A DNA stretch of 64,000 nucleotides from Pseudoips prasinana (taxonomy: Eukaryota; Arthropoda; Insecta; Lepidoptera; Nolidae): positions 3,410,001 through 3,474,000 of the forward strand of contig OX621250.1 of NCBI GenBank assembly GCA_951640165.1, given 5' to 3'. Below the pieces are notes generated by a model. It saw only the letters and a list, made by a program, of their open reading frames with translations, did no database searches and was not told the origin of the DNA. A program made the position numbers and the translations under genes. The stretch's first letter is position 1; the number at the start of each line of letters is the position of its first letter. Positions 53,820-63,674 of this stretch are shown here, in pieces.

Positions 53820-54828
53820 ATAAATAAAATAAAAAAGGTTTTTATTCACGTAGACTTTAAAAAAGCGCTTGTAAATAGTCAGAACATGTTTGTAGTAATA
53901 TAGTTGTATACATTAGATATTATTTCTAGTAACATAGATATTTAGGTACATCTTGTATGAAAACATTTATAAAATTTATTTTATTACAGAAATGATATTT
54001 AGCTAGCTCGTATCAAGTTATTGTCAAGAGATTATGTTTAATTATCTAGTTTAAGTCTAATATTTTTACTACATATTGTCAATGGTTCTGTCTATATTAA
54101 AGGTATTATTATTATGACGGACCTTGTGTTAATAACGACGGTCGCGCTTTAATGCTACCACCGGATCCAATGCGCCCCAACTGAGAAGACCCAGCGAAAC
54201 AAACTCAGTGGGTTCATCTACTACCGGTTTCAACACGACCCAGTTGAGACGGTCCGGCGAAACATACTCAAGCGGGCATGAACACGGGATTTGGTCCAAT
54301 TAGAGTAATTATTTAGTAGGCAAACACAATATATGCTCGATCGGTTGTCTGAATGCTTATTATTTTAGATTATATTTAGGTATACAAAAGAAAAACTTCG
54401 AAACAATAACATTATTCATTTTGAGACAGAGTCAATAATTTTAAATTAAGTATATGATAGCAATCATTTACAGATAGTTCACGTAACACAGCAGATCAGT
54501 CATGTCTATATGGCTACAAGATCTCCAGCGAGCAATGTGCAGGTAGGAAGTGAGAGCCAGACGTCTTTGTCATCGATGTACTCTTTAGTGGTGTAATAAC
54601 CCCTAGCCATAAGTACACGTTTAATATGTGTTTTAAAACTTGTGTCAGGCAGATCAGTAATTTGAGTAGGAAGCTTGTTATAAAACCTAATACAATTTCC
54701 TAAAAATGATTTATTAGTTTTGCTTACTCTAAAGCCTGGCATGGCTAGTTTGTTTTTATTCCTAGTATTTATATTATGCAGTTCACTTTTCTTTTTATAA
54801 TTATGAATATTTTTTCTAACAAACATTA
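53820..54828 (-). mobile_element. Jockey-type LINE copy 2, 3' part
   Basis: Tail 'taaataaaataaaaaaggtt' at the left end, 3' UTR 53850-54505, and RT C-terminal codons 54506-54828. The right edge is the 11-bp duplication aacaaacatta (54818-54828) made by insertion of the RLE-type LINE. The other part of the element is at 58390-60157. 3' UTR and codons match copy 1 almost base for base. Confidence 0.95.
54506..54826 (-). pseudogene. Jockey-type RT, C-terminal 106 codons (severed)
   Basis: MFVRKNIHNYKKKSELHNIN ... TLLAGDLVAI, identical in sequence to the end of the 617-1669 frame. It continues the frame that stops at 58384, from which it is separated by 3.56 kb of inserted element. Confidence 0.95.
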
Positions 54829-55312
54829 GAAAAAATGTTTGTTAGAAAATTGACACGTCATATTTTCACTCCGGTTTTAATATTATTATTTTATTTATTG
54901 GGTGTGGCAGCGACTGAAAGCAGCTGATCTTTGGAAATCCCTGGCCCTGCGGTGCCTGTACGCGTGTTGGCGGCTGCAGTGACCGTCGTGGTGCCCAAAT
55001 AATACCTAAATAAGCTCAGTAAACACCATTAGAATTCTAAATGACAAGCGTGATCTGTTGCTGGGCAACAGTGTAACATGCGGTTGCGAAGAGCTACATC
55101 CACTGTCCACTGCTGCACTGCCGCGCAATTGGCTCCACTTACGCCTCAAGATCCAGGCTACCAATCAAATTACATGTCTGCGTAGAGCTCCAAAAAAATA
55201 ATTATCCTCCGTGCAGTTTGCGCAGCACAGTTGACAACAGTGTGCCAAAAAGACTTTTTAATTTATTTTCTATAATGTACTTTTTAAAACTAGTTTAGTT
55301 ACTCGTATATAT

Positions 55313-55855
55313 ATGTCGCAATCTGCGGGTCTGTCCTATAGTGGTCATAGGAACAGTAATGATGTTGGGCTAATTCAATGCCCACATTGCTCTCAGGCGC
55401 GCTTTTTTAAGGGTCAGCATGGCCTAAATGTGCATATTGGTAAGACTCATAAATCTCCTACCAATTCAGTGCATTTGGGCCAACCTGACCTTACATTACC
55501 TATATTGCAGTCGCAGTCCGATTCCTCTCCTTTCTGGCAAAGACTTTCGAATCTAAAATTAACTACACCGGTTGTTAAGCGTATTCCCCGAGGAGCACGC
55601 ATAATAGCAGCTCAAAATTTATCCTACAGAATACAAAAAGTATTAAATGAAAATTCCGAGTTCGCCTGGGAGCAACTGCTGTCTTTTTCTTTCAAAACTC
55701 TCCATGTTTCAGGAAATCAAACATCTCTGACATCAGCCATAAAAAAAACTGTACAACCCAACAATACCATTGCAGTGAATCTGATCACCAAGCAAAAAAC
55801 CATCATGGTGCTAAAATTGGACTTCTACATTCAAAAAACATATTCAGTAAAATAG
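55313..55855 (+). CDS. RLE-type LINE protein, N-terminal frame (zinc finger)
   Basis: 180 codons from the ATG at 55313. Residues 23-46 (CPHCSQARFFKGQHGLNVHIGKTH) form a single C2H2 finger of the kind R2-like proteins use for DNA binding. It is followed by a basic region RIPRGARIIAAQNLSYRIQKV at about 94-114. The meaningful reading ends near the A6 run 55794-55799: after it the other forward frame continues the protein (GLLHSKN, then SDGDLRGAAQLL), so the last 20 codons or so here are out-of-frame. A one-base loss at the A6 run explains this most simply. Confidence 0.8.
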   Translation: MSQSAGLSYSGHRNSNDVGLIQCPHCSQARFFKGQHGLNVHIGKTHKSPTNSVHLGQPDLTLPILQSQSDSSPFWQRLSNLKLTTPVVKRIPRGARIIAAQNLSYRIQKVLNENSEFAWEQLLSFSFKTLHVSGNQTSLTSAIKKTVQPNNTIAVNLITKQKTIMVLKLDFYIQKTYSVK

Positions 55856-55941
55856 AATCCAAAGTAAGCGATGGAGATTTACGAGGGGCAGCACAACTTC
55901 TTTTTACCAAAGACATCATTGCTCCTGACACGCCAGAAACC

Positions 55942-58167
55942 TTGACGGCCCTTATTGATAAACATCCACGTTCGGATCAGCCTCTCTTACCAACACCTTC
56001 CTCATCTCATCGCCCTGTCAATGCTCTTCAGGTAACAGAAAAGAACGTCAGAGCAGCAGTAATGTCTTTTAAGAATGGTTCCGCCGGGGGTCTGGACGCT
56101 CTTACTCCCCAACATTTAAAAGACCTCTTGTTTGGTGCCCCTGGTGATGCCGGTCGAGCCCTTCTTAAAGACATTACTGCACTTATAAATTTCATGCTTC
56201 AGGGAAAAGTACTTGCACAAATGTCACCTATCCTATACGGCGCCAATTTATGCGCTCTTAAAAAACGAGATGGCGGTATTAGACCTATAGCCGTGGGTTG
56301 CTTGTATAGGAGAATTGCTTCTAAGATCTGCTGCAAATATATCCGCACAAATCTCACAGAAAAATTTCAACCCATCCAGTTGGGATTTGGAAGTAAGGGA
56401 GGCTGTGAGGCAGCTGTGCATACTCTTCGTTCATTCATCACGCACAATGGTGGTGAGGTGATCTTAAAGGTGGATGTTAAAAACGCTTTTAACTCTGTTG
56501 ACAGAACCACTCTTTTGACTGAAATTCAAAATTTTATACCGGAAACCTACGACTATCTGTGGCAATGTTATGGTTTTGACTCTAAATTATTATATAGATC
56601 TCACCTTGTGAACTCTTGCTCTGGATGTCAACAGGGTGACCCACTCGGACCTGCCATTTTCAGTCTTGCCATTCACCCTATAATTTCGACACTAAATTCT
56701 AAATTAAACATGTGGTATTTAGATGACGGAACCTTAGGTGGCGATGCTTGTACTGTACTACATGACTTGGAAACTTTAATAGACAGATTTCACACGATAG
56801 GTTTAGATCTAAATTTTTCAAAATGCGAACTGTTTCTTTTAGATACTCTCACTGCCGATAAGAAACAAGATATAATTGATAAATTTTCTATTATGGCTCC
56901 AAATTTAAAGATCATAAACAAACAGTCGCTTCGCCTCTTAGGCGCACCGATTCTGGAAGACTCATTCCCAACTTTTATTGAAGAACAACGCAACAAATTT
57001 GAAGAAAATTCGGTACGTTTGACTAAAATTCATTCTCACATTGCTTTTCATATCATTCGGTTTTGCCTTTTTGTACCTAAATTTACATATGTTCTTCGTT
57101 GTTGCCCTCTTTGGAATCATGGTAGTCTTTTGACAATTTTAGACAACACTATCAAAAACATTTTGACCCAAATTCTAAATTGTTCACTTTCGGAAAATGC
57201 TTGGCTTCAGGCCTCTCTTCCGATACGTTTCGGAGGTCTAGGCATTCGCAAAATTTCAAGTGTTGCTCTGCCTGCATTTTTGTCTTCTGTCCATGCTATT
57301 AACGGTCTATTTCGCAAGATAATTTCCCCATCTATCGTTAATACACCGTTGGTAGGCATGGATGGTGCCAGAGACGCGTGGTCAATGGCCTGTCCAAAAA
57401 CACTCAGTTCGCAGAGACAATGGGACGAGCCTCTATGTAAACTTGTTCAAAATTCCCTTTTAACCACCTGTCCTGGCACTAGAGATCGGGCTCGTCTCCT
57501 CGCCACTAGCGAACGGGAGTCAGGGTACTGGCTGCAGGCAATTCCTTCGACCAGTATAGGAACCCTTTTAGATAATACGGCTTTCTCAGTCGCTGTAGGT
57601 CTTCGTCTGGGCATCTCCAGGACAGAGCCCCATAATTGTCACTGCGGGGTTGAGGTAGACCGTTTAGGTCACCATGGGCTATCTTGCCGCCGCAGTGCAG
57701 GGAGGCTTTCACGCCACGCTGCCATTAATGACGTCATTCGTCTCTTCTCTCGTGACGATGGCAAGAGGCCCGATGGTATGACGTTGATCCCTTGGAGCCG
57801 TGGGAGACCTCTGGTATGGGACGCAACTTGTGTGGATACACTGGCTCCCTCCCACCTTCAAGTAAGTTCGCGTTCAGGCGGTGCTGTAGCGGAGGCTGCT
57901 GAGAACTCGAAACGGAGTAAATATGCTGCCATAGGTGATGGCTATATATTTATTCCGTTTGGGGTCGAAACAATGGGTCCCTGGGGCCCAGAAGCACGGT
58001 CCTTTGTCAAGGAGTTGTCCAAACGACTTATAGAGCACTCTGGTGATCAAAGAGCTGGCACGTACCTCGGCCAACGCATAAGCCTTGCGATCCAAAGAGG
58101 TAACGTCGCTAGCTTTTTGGGCACCTTACCGGCAGATGGTGACTTGAAAGCGGTTTTTTATCTATAA
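55942..58167 (+). CDS. RLE-type LINE reverse transcriptase and endonuclease
   Basis: The open frame actually reaches back to about 55800; codon 55942 is TTG and not a natural start, so this is the continuation of the 55313 frame. The RT domain contains AGGLDALTPQHLK, KKRDGGIRPIAVG, VDVKNAFNSVDR (motif A Asp), GCQQGDPLGPAIFSLAIHP and the catalytic WYLDDGTLGG at about 56711-56740. The C-terminal part has CHC...HHGLSC (57640-57690) followed by GRLSRHAAIN, the zinc-knuckle and RH words seen before restriction-like endonucleases. It then has KRPDGMT, LVWDATCVDT and SKRSKY (57763-57927), a PD-(D/E)xK-type Asp, Asp, Lys series, and IPFGVET. No stop within 741 codons. The enzyme would nick target DNA and prime reverse transcription on it. 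Confidence 0.88.
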   Translation: MTALIDKHPRSDQPLLPTPSSSHRPVNALQVTEKNVRAAVMSFKNGSAGGLDALTPQHLKDLLFGAPGDAGRALLKDITALINFMLQGKVLAQMSPILYGANLCALKKRDGGIRPIAVGCLYRRIASKICCKYIRTNLTEKFQPIQLGFGSKGGCEAAVHTLRSFITHNGGEVILKVDVKNAFNSVDRTTLLTEIQNFIPETYDYLWQCYGFDSKLLYRSHLVNSCSGCQQGDPLGPAIFSLAIHPIISTLNSKLNMWYLDDGTLGGDACTVLHDLETLIDRFHTIGLDLNFSKCELFLLDTLTADKKQDIIDKFSIMAPNLKIINKQSLRLLGAPILEDSFPTFIEEQRNKFEENSVRLTKIHSHIAFHIIRFCLFVPKFTYVLRCCPLWNHGSLLTILDNTIKNILTQILNCSLSENAWLQASLPIRFGGLGIRKISSVALPAFLSSVHAINGLFRKIISPSIVNTPLVGMDGARDAWSMACPKTLSSQRQWDEPLCKLVQNSLLTTCPGTRDRARLLATSERESGYWLQAIPSTSIGTLLDNTAFSVAVGLRLGISRTEPHNCHCGVEVDRLGHHGLSCRRSAGRLSRHAAINDVIRLFSRDDGKRPDGMTLIPWSRGRPLVWDATCVDTLAPSHLQVSSRSGGAVAEAAENSKRSKYAAIGDGYIFIPFGVETMGPWGPEARSFVKELSKRLIEHSGDQRAGTYLGQRISLAIQRGNVASFLGTLPADGDLKAVFYL

Positions 58168-58383
58168 GTTATTCTTTTATTTGTAATTTAGTATTTTTAT
58201 TTTAAGTTTATAATGATAGTTTTAGTTTGTACGTAGTTTTAATCTATTTCCAATATCTATGTTAGTATAGTTTTAATTTATTTATTACATTTATAGTTAG
58301 TTATTTTTTAGTGATTTCTCAAACAATTTGTATAAAGTTATGTTTATAAATGAAATAATAAATGTCGTTAACCCTTAAAACAA

Positions 58384-59493
58384 TTAATCAACAAACATTA
58401 TATTCTGATATATATATTCCGATGGCACAGTAAGTATATTTATTTCTTTAAACAAATTTCGCAAAGAATCGCGGCTGCCTAAACCATAAATGGCTCTGAC
58501 TGCTCTTTTCTGCAATACAAAAATAGTACCTATGTCAGCCGCCGAACCCCACAGCAGAATGCCATACGACATAATGCTATGAAAGTACGCGAAATACACT
58601 AATCTAGCAGTTTGTTCATCTGACAATTGCCTTATTTTCCAGACAGCATAGGAAGCCGAACTTAATTTACCTGCTAACTTTTCAATCTGAGGACCCCATT
58701 GCAATTTTGAATCAAGTGTCAATCCTAAAAATACGGTCGATGGGACTAAATCTAATATTTTCGCATTAAGTGCAACTGTTGGTACAATTTGAGTCACATT
58801 CGGCAATGAGAACCTGATGCATTTAGTTTTCCCTGCATTTAACAAGAGATTATTTGCCGAAAACCATTCTGATATAAAGCTGAGTGTTTTATTATGCTCA
58901 ATAAGATCTTTATCCTTTCTATTTACTTTAAATATGAGCGACGTATCATCAGCGAACAAAACTATCTCTGATACTTTCTCTACCAGATAAGGGAGATCAT
59001 TTATATAAACTAGAAATAAAAATGGGCCCAATATAGACCCCTGGGGCACCCCCATTTTCACAGGATGACGTGCCGAAGTGACACCGCCTATCGAAATCAT
59101 CTGTTGTCGCCCCGATAAATAGGACATCACAAGATCAAGAGATGTGCCAGATATTCCATAGTACTTCAGTTTAACAACGAGCGTACGATGATCAACGCAA
59201 TCGAAAGCCTTAGAGAGATCACAGAAAACTCCCAGCGCATCCTGTGATCCCTCCCAAGCCTCCAATATTGACCTAATTAATGTGCAACCTGCATCCTGAG
59301 TAGAGCGGCCCCTTGTAAACCCGAACTGCTTGTTATGCAATATCTCATTCACGTTAAAGTGCGACAACATTTGGCTGAGCATCAGCTTTTCAAATATTTT
59401 ACTTAAAGCTGGCAGTATTGAGATAGGCCTATAATTCGTGGCATTTTTTGAACAACCTGCCTTGAAAATGGGTATTATCTTACTTATTTTCAT
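58384..59493 (-). pseudogene. Jockey-type LINE reverse transcriptase, palm domain (severed)
   Basis: 369 codons. MKISKIIPIFKAG and NYRPISILPALSKIFEKL mark the RT start; FGFTRGRSTQDA follows; then DLSKAFDCVDHRTL (motif A), GVPQGSILGPFLFLVYIND (motif B) and VLFADDTSLIF (motif C), then the thumb. The last residues come from the inserted RLE-type LINE, which supplies the stop. All palm motifs are intact, so the element was competent or nearly so at this domain before it was split. Confidence 0.93.
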
Positions 59494-60157
59494 TAAATCG
59501 GGAAAGACACCATCACTTATACAGCCATTGAAGATGGATCACCAATATTCAATACTAATGTTTGATCTCTTGATCTACTTTTACCAGTTTCAGTATTAAT
59601 TATTTGCCAAGCTGATTTTATTTTATTATCAGATTTTTTAATTTTATCTCTTATATATAAAGATTTAGCTTGAATGCAAACCTTTTTAAAAATTTTTGAA
59701 TAATTTCTAACATAATTAATAAAATTGACATCAGGGTTATAGGACCTTCTGTCATACAACTCATATAAAAAATCTCTACTCAGTCTAATGCCTTGAGTTG
59801 CCCAAGAACTAAATTTTATCTTATTACTGTCAACCGTTATGTTTTTTATTTTACAAGCTTTATTAAATTCTTTGCAAATACAGTGGAATAATGTAGTGTA
59901 CATATCGTTAGGGATACTTTTGTTTGGCAATAGATGGCACAAACTATTCTCCAGGTTGTTACTGAACTTTCCCAAATTAGATTTTGTTAAAGGTCTAAAA
60001 CTAATTTTTTGTTTATTTATATTTATCTCATTTTTTATCTTTACTATTTGGCATTTATGGTCAGAGCGAACACCAGCCACCAAACACTTCTCAGAGACAT
60101 CAAAGTTGGTAATTATGTTATCAATGCAAGTAGCAGATGTGGGTGTGACCTATAGTT
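58390..60157 (-). mobile_element. Jockey-type LINE copy 2, 5' part
   Basis: Continuation of 53820-54828, with the duplication at 58390-58400. The 5' end lies inside the endonuclease domain at about 60150-60157 (the frame reads VTPTSATCIDNIITNFDVSE just inside), so the element was already 5'-truncated before the later insertion. 'cctata' near 60149 and at 53812-53817 may be a short target duplication. Confidence 0.85.
59517..60155 (-). pseudogene. Jockey-type LINE endonuclease end and linker
   Basis: The frame from about 60155 reads TPTSATCIDNIITN, then LVAGVRSDHKCQIV. The SDH word is the conserved end of the AP-endonuclease domain. A 150-residue linker follows, including INTETGKSRSRDQTLVLNIGD. 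The frame stops at 59517, and the next (ISDGVFPDLMKISKIIPIF) is in another phase. The usual spacer of about 90 residues between such motifs is missing, so an internal deletion with frame change is inferred near 59517-59530. Confidence 0.8.
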
Positions 60158-60330
60158 GTGGTTAAACTAAATCTAATTGATAGAGAAAAATTTTAAAGTA
60201 ATATAAACACACCTGTTACTTCTAAGAGCTTAATGGCGAAAATGAATGCAATAGGCTAACCTCAATTGAAATTAAGAGACACGGAGAAGTAAAATAAAAT
60301 ACGGTTTTATCAATAATAATTATAATATAA

Positions 60331-60437
60331 TAATATCTGGGGACAGTGCCACACAGATCATCCTAGCCCCAAACTAAGCAAAGCTTGTACAATGAGTACG
60401 AGGCGACGATATACATACTAATATAGGTAGATAAATA
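60331..60437 (-). repeat. tRNA-derived SINE (SINE-A), 3' part
   Basis: Plus strand: 'taatatctggggacagtgcc', 'tcctagccccaaactaagca', 'aggcgacgatatacatacta'. The head is missing. 60438-61756 downstream shows no gene: the 73-codon frame 60950-61171 and the 68-codon frame 61461-61667 are motif-free. Confidence 0.75.
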
Positions 60438-61756
60438 TTATACTTCTTTATATGTTTACTTCTACATAATGTTTTAAGTGATTTATACTCACAATGATAA
60501 CCTAACTTGACGTTGCAAAAACAACTGAATCTACACATAAACATGCAGACAATAACCAGTCCCAAACAATGCTCAAATTATTCACAAACTACCAACACCT
60601 TGATGATACGGAAACACAAATAGAATAGAGAGTAGACGAAAATAATTCAAAGATAAATTTGCTATACGTTACTATTCATCCTCATAAAAACCTTTACAGT
60701 AAACTAAACCTTACTAAGATTACCTTTAGGTAAATTTTGTAATAAAAAAGTTTAAATGTTCTGGCCATAAAAGAATTTCCGTTTCCATAAACGTTGATTA
60801 TTATGTTCCTACGCATTTCCTAAGCGGTGTTAGAAAAGTTGCCAATGAGATTATAGATATTAAAACGAGAGACTAATAAAATACTGAATTATTAGCGATG
60901 TACAAATATTTATAGAAACAAGCAAACGGCATATGGAAAAACGTTCTCTTTGTGCCAAAATCTTGGCAAAATGACGTTTAAAATTAGCATAACGATTAAG
61001 AATTTAACAACGAACACAATTAAAATTACAGATTTACATTCAAAATTGCGGAAAGCTGACCTATTTTTCAACTTTCTCAGTCTTCAGTTTATTTTCTCAC
61101 AACTCGATTCAAATGAGGTGCATACTTTTTATGGTGTCCATCTTCTAGTCTTAGAACTGCTTTTTATTTAAATAGATTTTTTTTAATGTAGGGGTGTTGA
61201 TTCTGTTGCAGTGATTTTGTTGTTTATGTATATGTTTTAGTATCTACATTTCCGTCTTAATTAATGTAGTTATTGTAATCGGGCCAAGAAGGAAAGAATT
61301 TCTGATGCCAATAATTTTAGTACAGCACAAACTATTTTATAATGCAATTTTGATGCTATTTATAAATTAATATTTCAATATTCAACAATGTTTTAGTCGC
61401 TTTACCATAAGAGCCAAGTATTGCAAGGGTAAAAGACAATCAATCGGCCTTAATAGAAGAATGACTGCACACATTTCCAACGTCTATAGATACTTATCTA
61501 ACGTGTCTTTTGTATATCTAAGAGTCTTGGTTACTATACTGCGTCTATTCCATTTCAATTCGTTCTGTAGATTTAATTTTATCTTCCATTTCTACAATTC
61601 TATCTTGGACGCGTTTACGGTGTTCTACTTCAGACAGGCTTATTGTATTGTAATAACAAAGAAGTGACATTATTCTTTGTAAATATTAAAAGCTAACTCT
61701 ATATACCAGCACTAGATGGATCCTATTTAGCTAATGCTGAGGTCATGACTCTTTTG

Positions 61757-61853
61757 GCAGAACAGAACAAGACACAGCTACGTAGTTGGTAGATACTTGG
61801 GTCCGATTCCAACCTTGACAGATATTTATGTGCATGAACATGTCTGGTTGTCT
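61757..61853 (+). repeat. SINE-B, 5' part of a split copy
   Basis: 'acgtagttggtagatacttg', B box 'gggtccgattccaaccttga', 'cagatatttatgtgcatgaa', 'catgtctggttgtc', matching 26955-27040. It continues at 62098. Confidence 0.65.
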
Positions 61854-62097
61854 CAAGTTTGGGACAATTTGCAGATTCTGCCAAGAATCAGAGGAAACTC
61901 CTTTGCATATTCTGTGCTCGTGCGTGCCGCTAATGCGTTGTAGAAGTATCCACTTAGGACAGCATATTATGCAACCTGAAGAGATACAAACACTCACTGC
62001 ACAATCAATCTGGGAGTTTTTGGAAGCTGTAGGATTGAGCAGTGAACTTTGACAAAGTCAAGGAGCTCTCAAGCCCCAAACAATTAATAATAATAAT
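61854..62097 (+). pseudogene. LINE C-terminal CCHC fragment inserted in a SINE
   Basis: 61828-62052 is open; the LINE part reads LKFGTICRFCQESEETPLHILCSCVPLM, then LGQHIMQPEEIQTLT and FLEAVGLSSEL with a stop. C-x2-C-x7-H-x4-C plus ET-HILC is the C-terminal zinc-knuckle tail of RNase-H-containing LINEs. A short 3' UTR ('caaggagctctcaagcccc') and a TAA repeat end the insert. Its first codons in the open frame are SINE sequence. Confidence 0.75.
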
Positions 62098-62170
62098 GCA
62101 TTAATACTACTTGTATATCATTTATCCGGTTTCCATAGTTGTTTCGTTTGGACTAGATAGCGATGTGTGG
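62098..62170 (+). repeat. SINE-B, 3' part of a split copy
   Basis: 'ttgtatatcatttatccggt', 'ttccatagttgtttcgtttg', matching 27110-27160. 62171-62384 is unassigned. Confidence 0.5.
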
Positions 62171-62384
62171 TATGCCACGGATAATTATTTAAATAACCCA
62201 ATCGGTGAGACCTGTACGTGATGTCTAAAATACACCCTATCACAATTCGTAAAAGTCATCCCTTATCAACCGCGCGACTTCACCACAGATTGATATATTT
62301 ATGTGGAAACCATTGAACCAGGAAATCAATGTTTCGTAACAGAAGCAATAAATCTCGCTATTATCTCTTGACTTTGGTAACCAT

Positions 62385-62450
62385 GTTTAAATGTTCTTAT
62401 ACAAGAGTTTTTTTTAAAGTCTATGTAAATAAAAACCTCGGTTTTTATTT
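62385..62450 (+). repeat. diverged Jockey-type 3' tail
   Basis: 'aaatgttcttatacaagagt', 'tttaaagtctatgtaaataa', 'aaacctcggttttta', a mutated form of the 3' end at 2290-2345. 62451-62993 contains a 68-codon frame (62640-62846) without motif and no recognised repeat. Confidence 0.6.
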
Positions 62451-62993
62451 ATAACGGTACAATAATTATAAGTAAAAATTAATTTGTAATTAATTACTCA
62501 ATAAAAGGCTCAAACCATCCTCTATACTTAAAAAAAAAATTACTTATCATTAGAAATACTACTGCAGACTCTATTAATGTAGTTGAAAATGAAGCGAAAA
62601 TAAAATTAAATGTAGTTTTAAGATCATTTCATACTTCACTTGAAGAAAAAGGAACCTTACTCGAATACAATTCCTCTGAAAATACTGTTAAATTATTTCA
62701 TCAAAGTAGTAAGTAAGATGGCTCAAATAAACATCACCGAGATAAAGAACAGTAGGTACGAGAAAGACGAATTCCAAGTCTCCATTTTACTTTGTAGCCA
62801 GACATTTTATTCGAAACACAAAGGTAGAAGTCCCAAACATTTTTAAATGTGACATAACTTTGTTCAAGGTGGCAATGTTATGTAACAGCCAAAATGTACC
62901 TTCGAGTAGAACTAACTGTAAAAGTATTTTTTATTTGTTTGCTTGCAATAAATATGGTGCATATGAGATTCTAAACAACCAATTATAAAATTT

Positions 62994-63236
62994 GACGGTC
63001 AGCCTAGTTGGTAGTGATCCTGTCTACGAAGCTGGAGGTCCTGGGTTCGAATCCCGGTAAGTGCAAATATTTGTGTGATGAGCACGAATATTTTTTTTCT
63101 GATACATGGATGTTTTCTTTGTATATAAGTATTTATCTATCTATATAAGTACGTATATCGTCGCCTGATACTCATAGTACAGGCTTTGCTTAGTTTGGGG
63201 CTAGGATGATCTGTGTGACATTGTCCTCAGATATTG
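62994..63236 (+). repeat. tRNA-derived SINE (SINE-A), near complete
   Basis: 'gacggtcagcctagttggta', A box, B box 'tgggttcgaatcccgg', 'gtgcaaatatttgtgtgatg', and end 'gacattgtcctcagatattg'. 63237-63612 shows no gene. Confidence 0.85.
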
Positions 63237-63612
63237 TCCCCCAGATATTAATTTGGACATTTTTTATTAAGTCATGAAAAAACAATGACTTTAGTTGTTA
63301 CATCGAACGATGAATTTAACATTTATTTTCAATTTACTTAGACGAAACGAGTTTAATATATACGACGATCATAAGTTCTGACGTTTTCAATATTTTCTAT
63401 AATAAGATTGCAAAAAAAATCTCTTTTACACACACTGCATATTATCAAACGGCATAGTAAATAATGAAAATAGTCGATGCGTTATAAATATAATAGTCTG
63501 TTCTTTTCAAATTATTAATTGAACATGCGGTGATATCAGTGAAGATATTATCAAATGTATTCAGTGACTATTCCATAATTTACTTTTGGAAAAATAAGAT
63601 AAAATGAAATTA

Positions 63613-63674
63613 AATAAAAAAGGTTTTTATTCACGTAGACTTTAAAAAAGGTAGTATTCTCCTGAATACTACCG
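63613..63674 (-). repeat. very short Jockey-type 3' end plus hairpin
   Basis: 'aaataaaaaaggtttttatt' then 'cacgtagactttaaaaaa' is the last 38 bp or so of the Jockey-type LINE (compare 53823-53862). It is directly followed by a 10-bp perfect hairpin (63651-63660 and 63665-63674). An extreme 5' truncation. Confidence 0.75.

Larger units (their letters stand above)
54829..58389 (+). mobile_element. RLE-type (R2-superclade-like) LINE nested in the Jockey-type LINE
   Basis: About 3.56 kb. It lies between perfect 11-bp direct repeats (54818-54828 and 58390-58400) that match one uninterrupted site in copy 1 at about 1345-1361. It has an approximately 0.48-kb 5' UTR, one long two-frame coding region, and a 0.22-kb AT-rich 3' UTR ending 'aaaacaattaatc' without a long A tail. 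The first 21 bases at the 5' junction include an inverted copy of the target sequence. The protein layout is one C2H2 finger, then RT, then CCHC, then PD-D-K endonuclease. That is the layout of restriction-like-endonuclease LINEs (R2, R4, NeSL, CRE group). The exact clade is not assigned. Confidence 0.9.

Noticed and set aside
55795..55801. programmed -1 frameshift site in the RLE-type LINE
   Set aside because: The heptamer in the zero frame is A AAA ACC, not a canonical slippery site; a one-base deletion is simpler.
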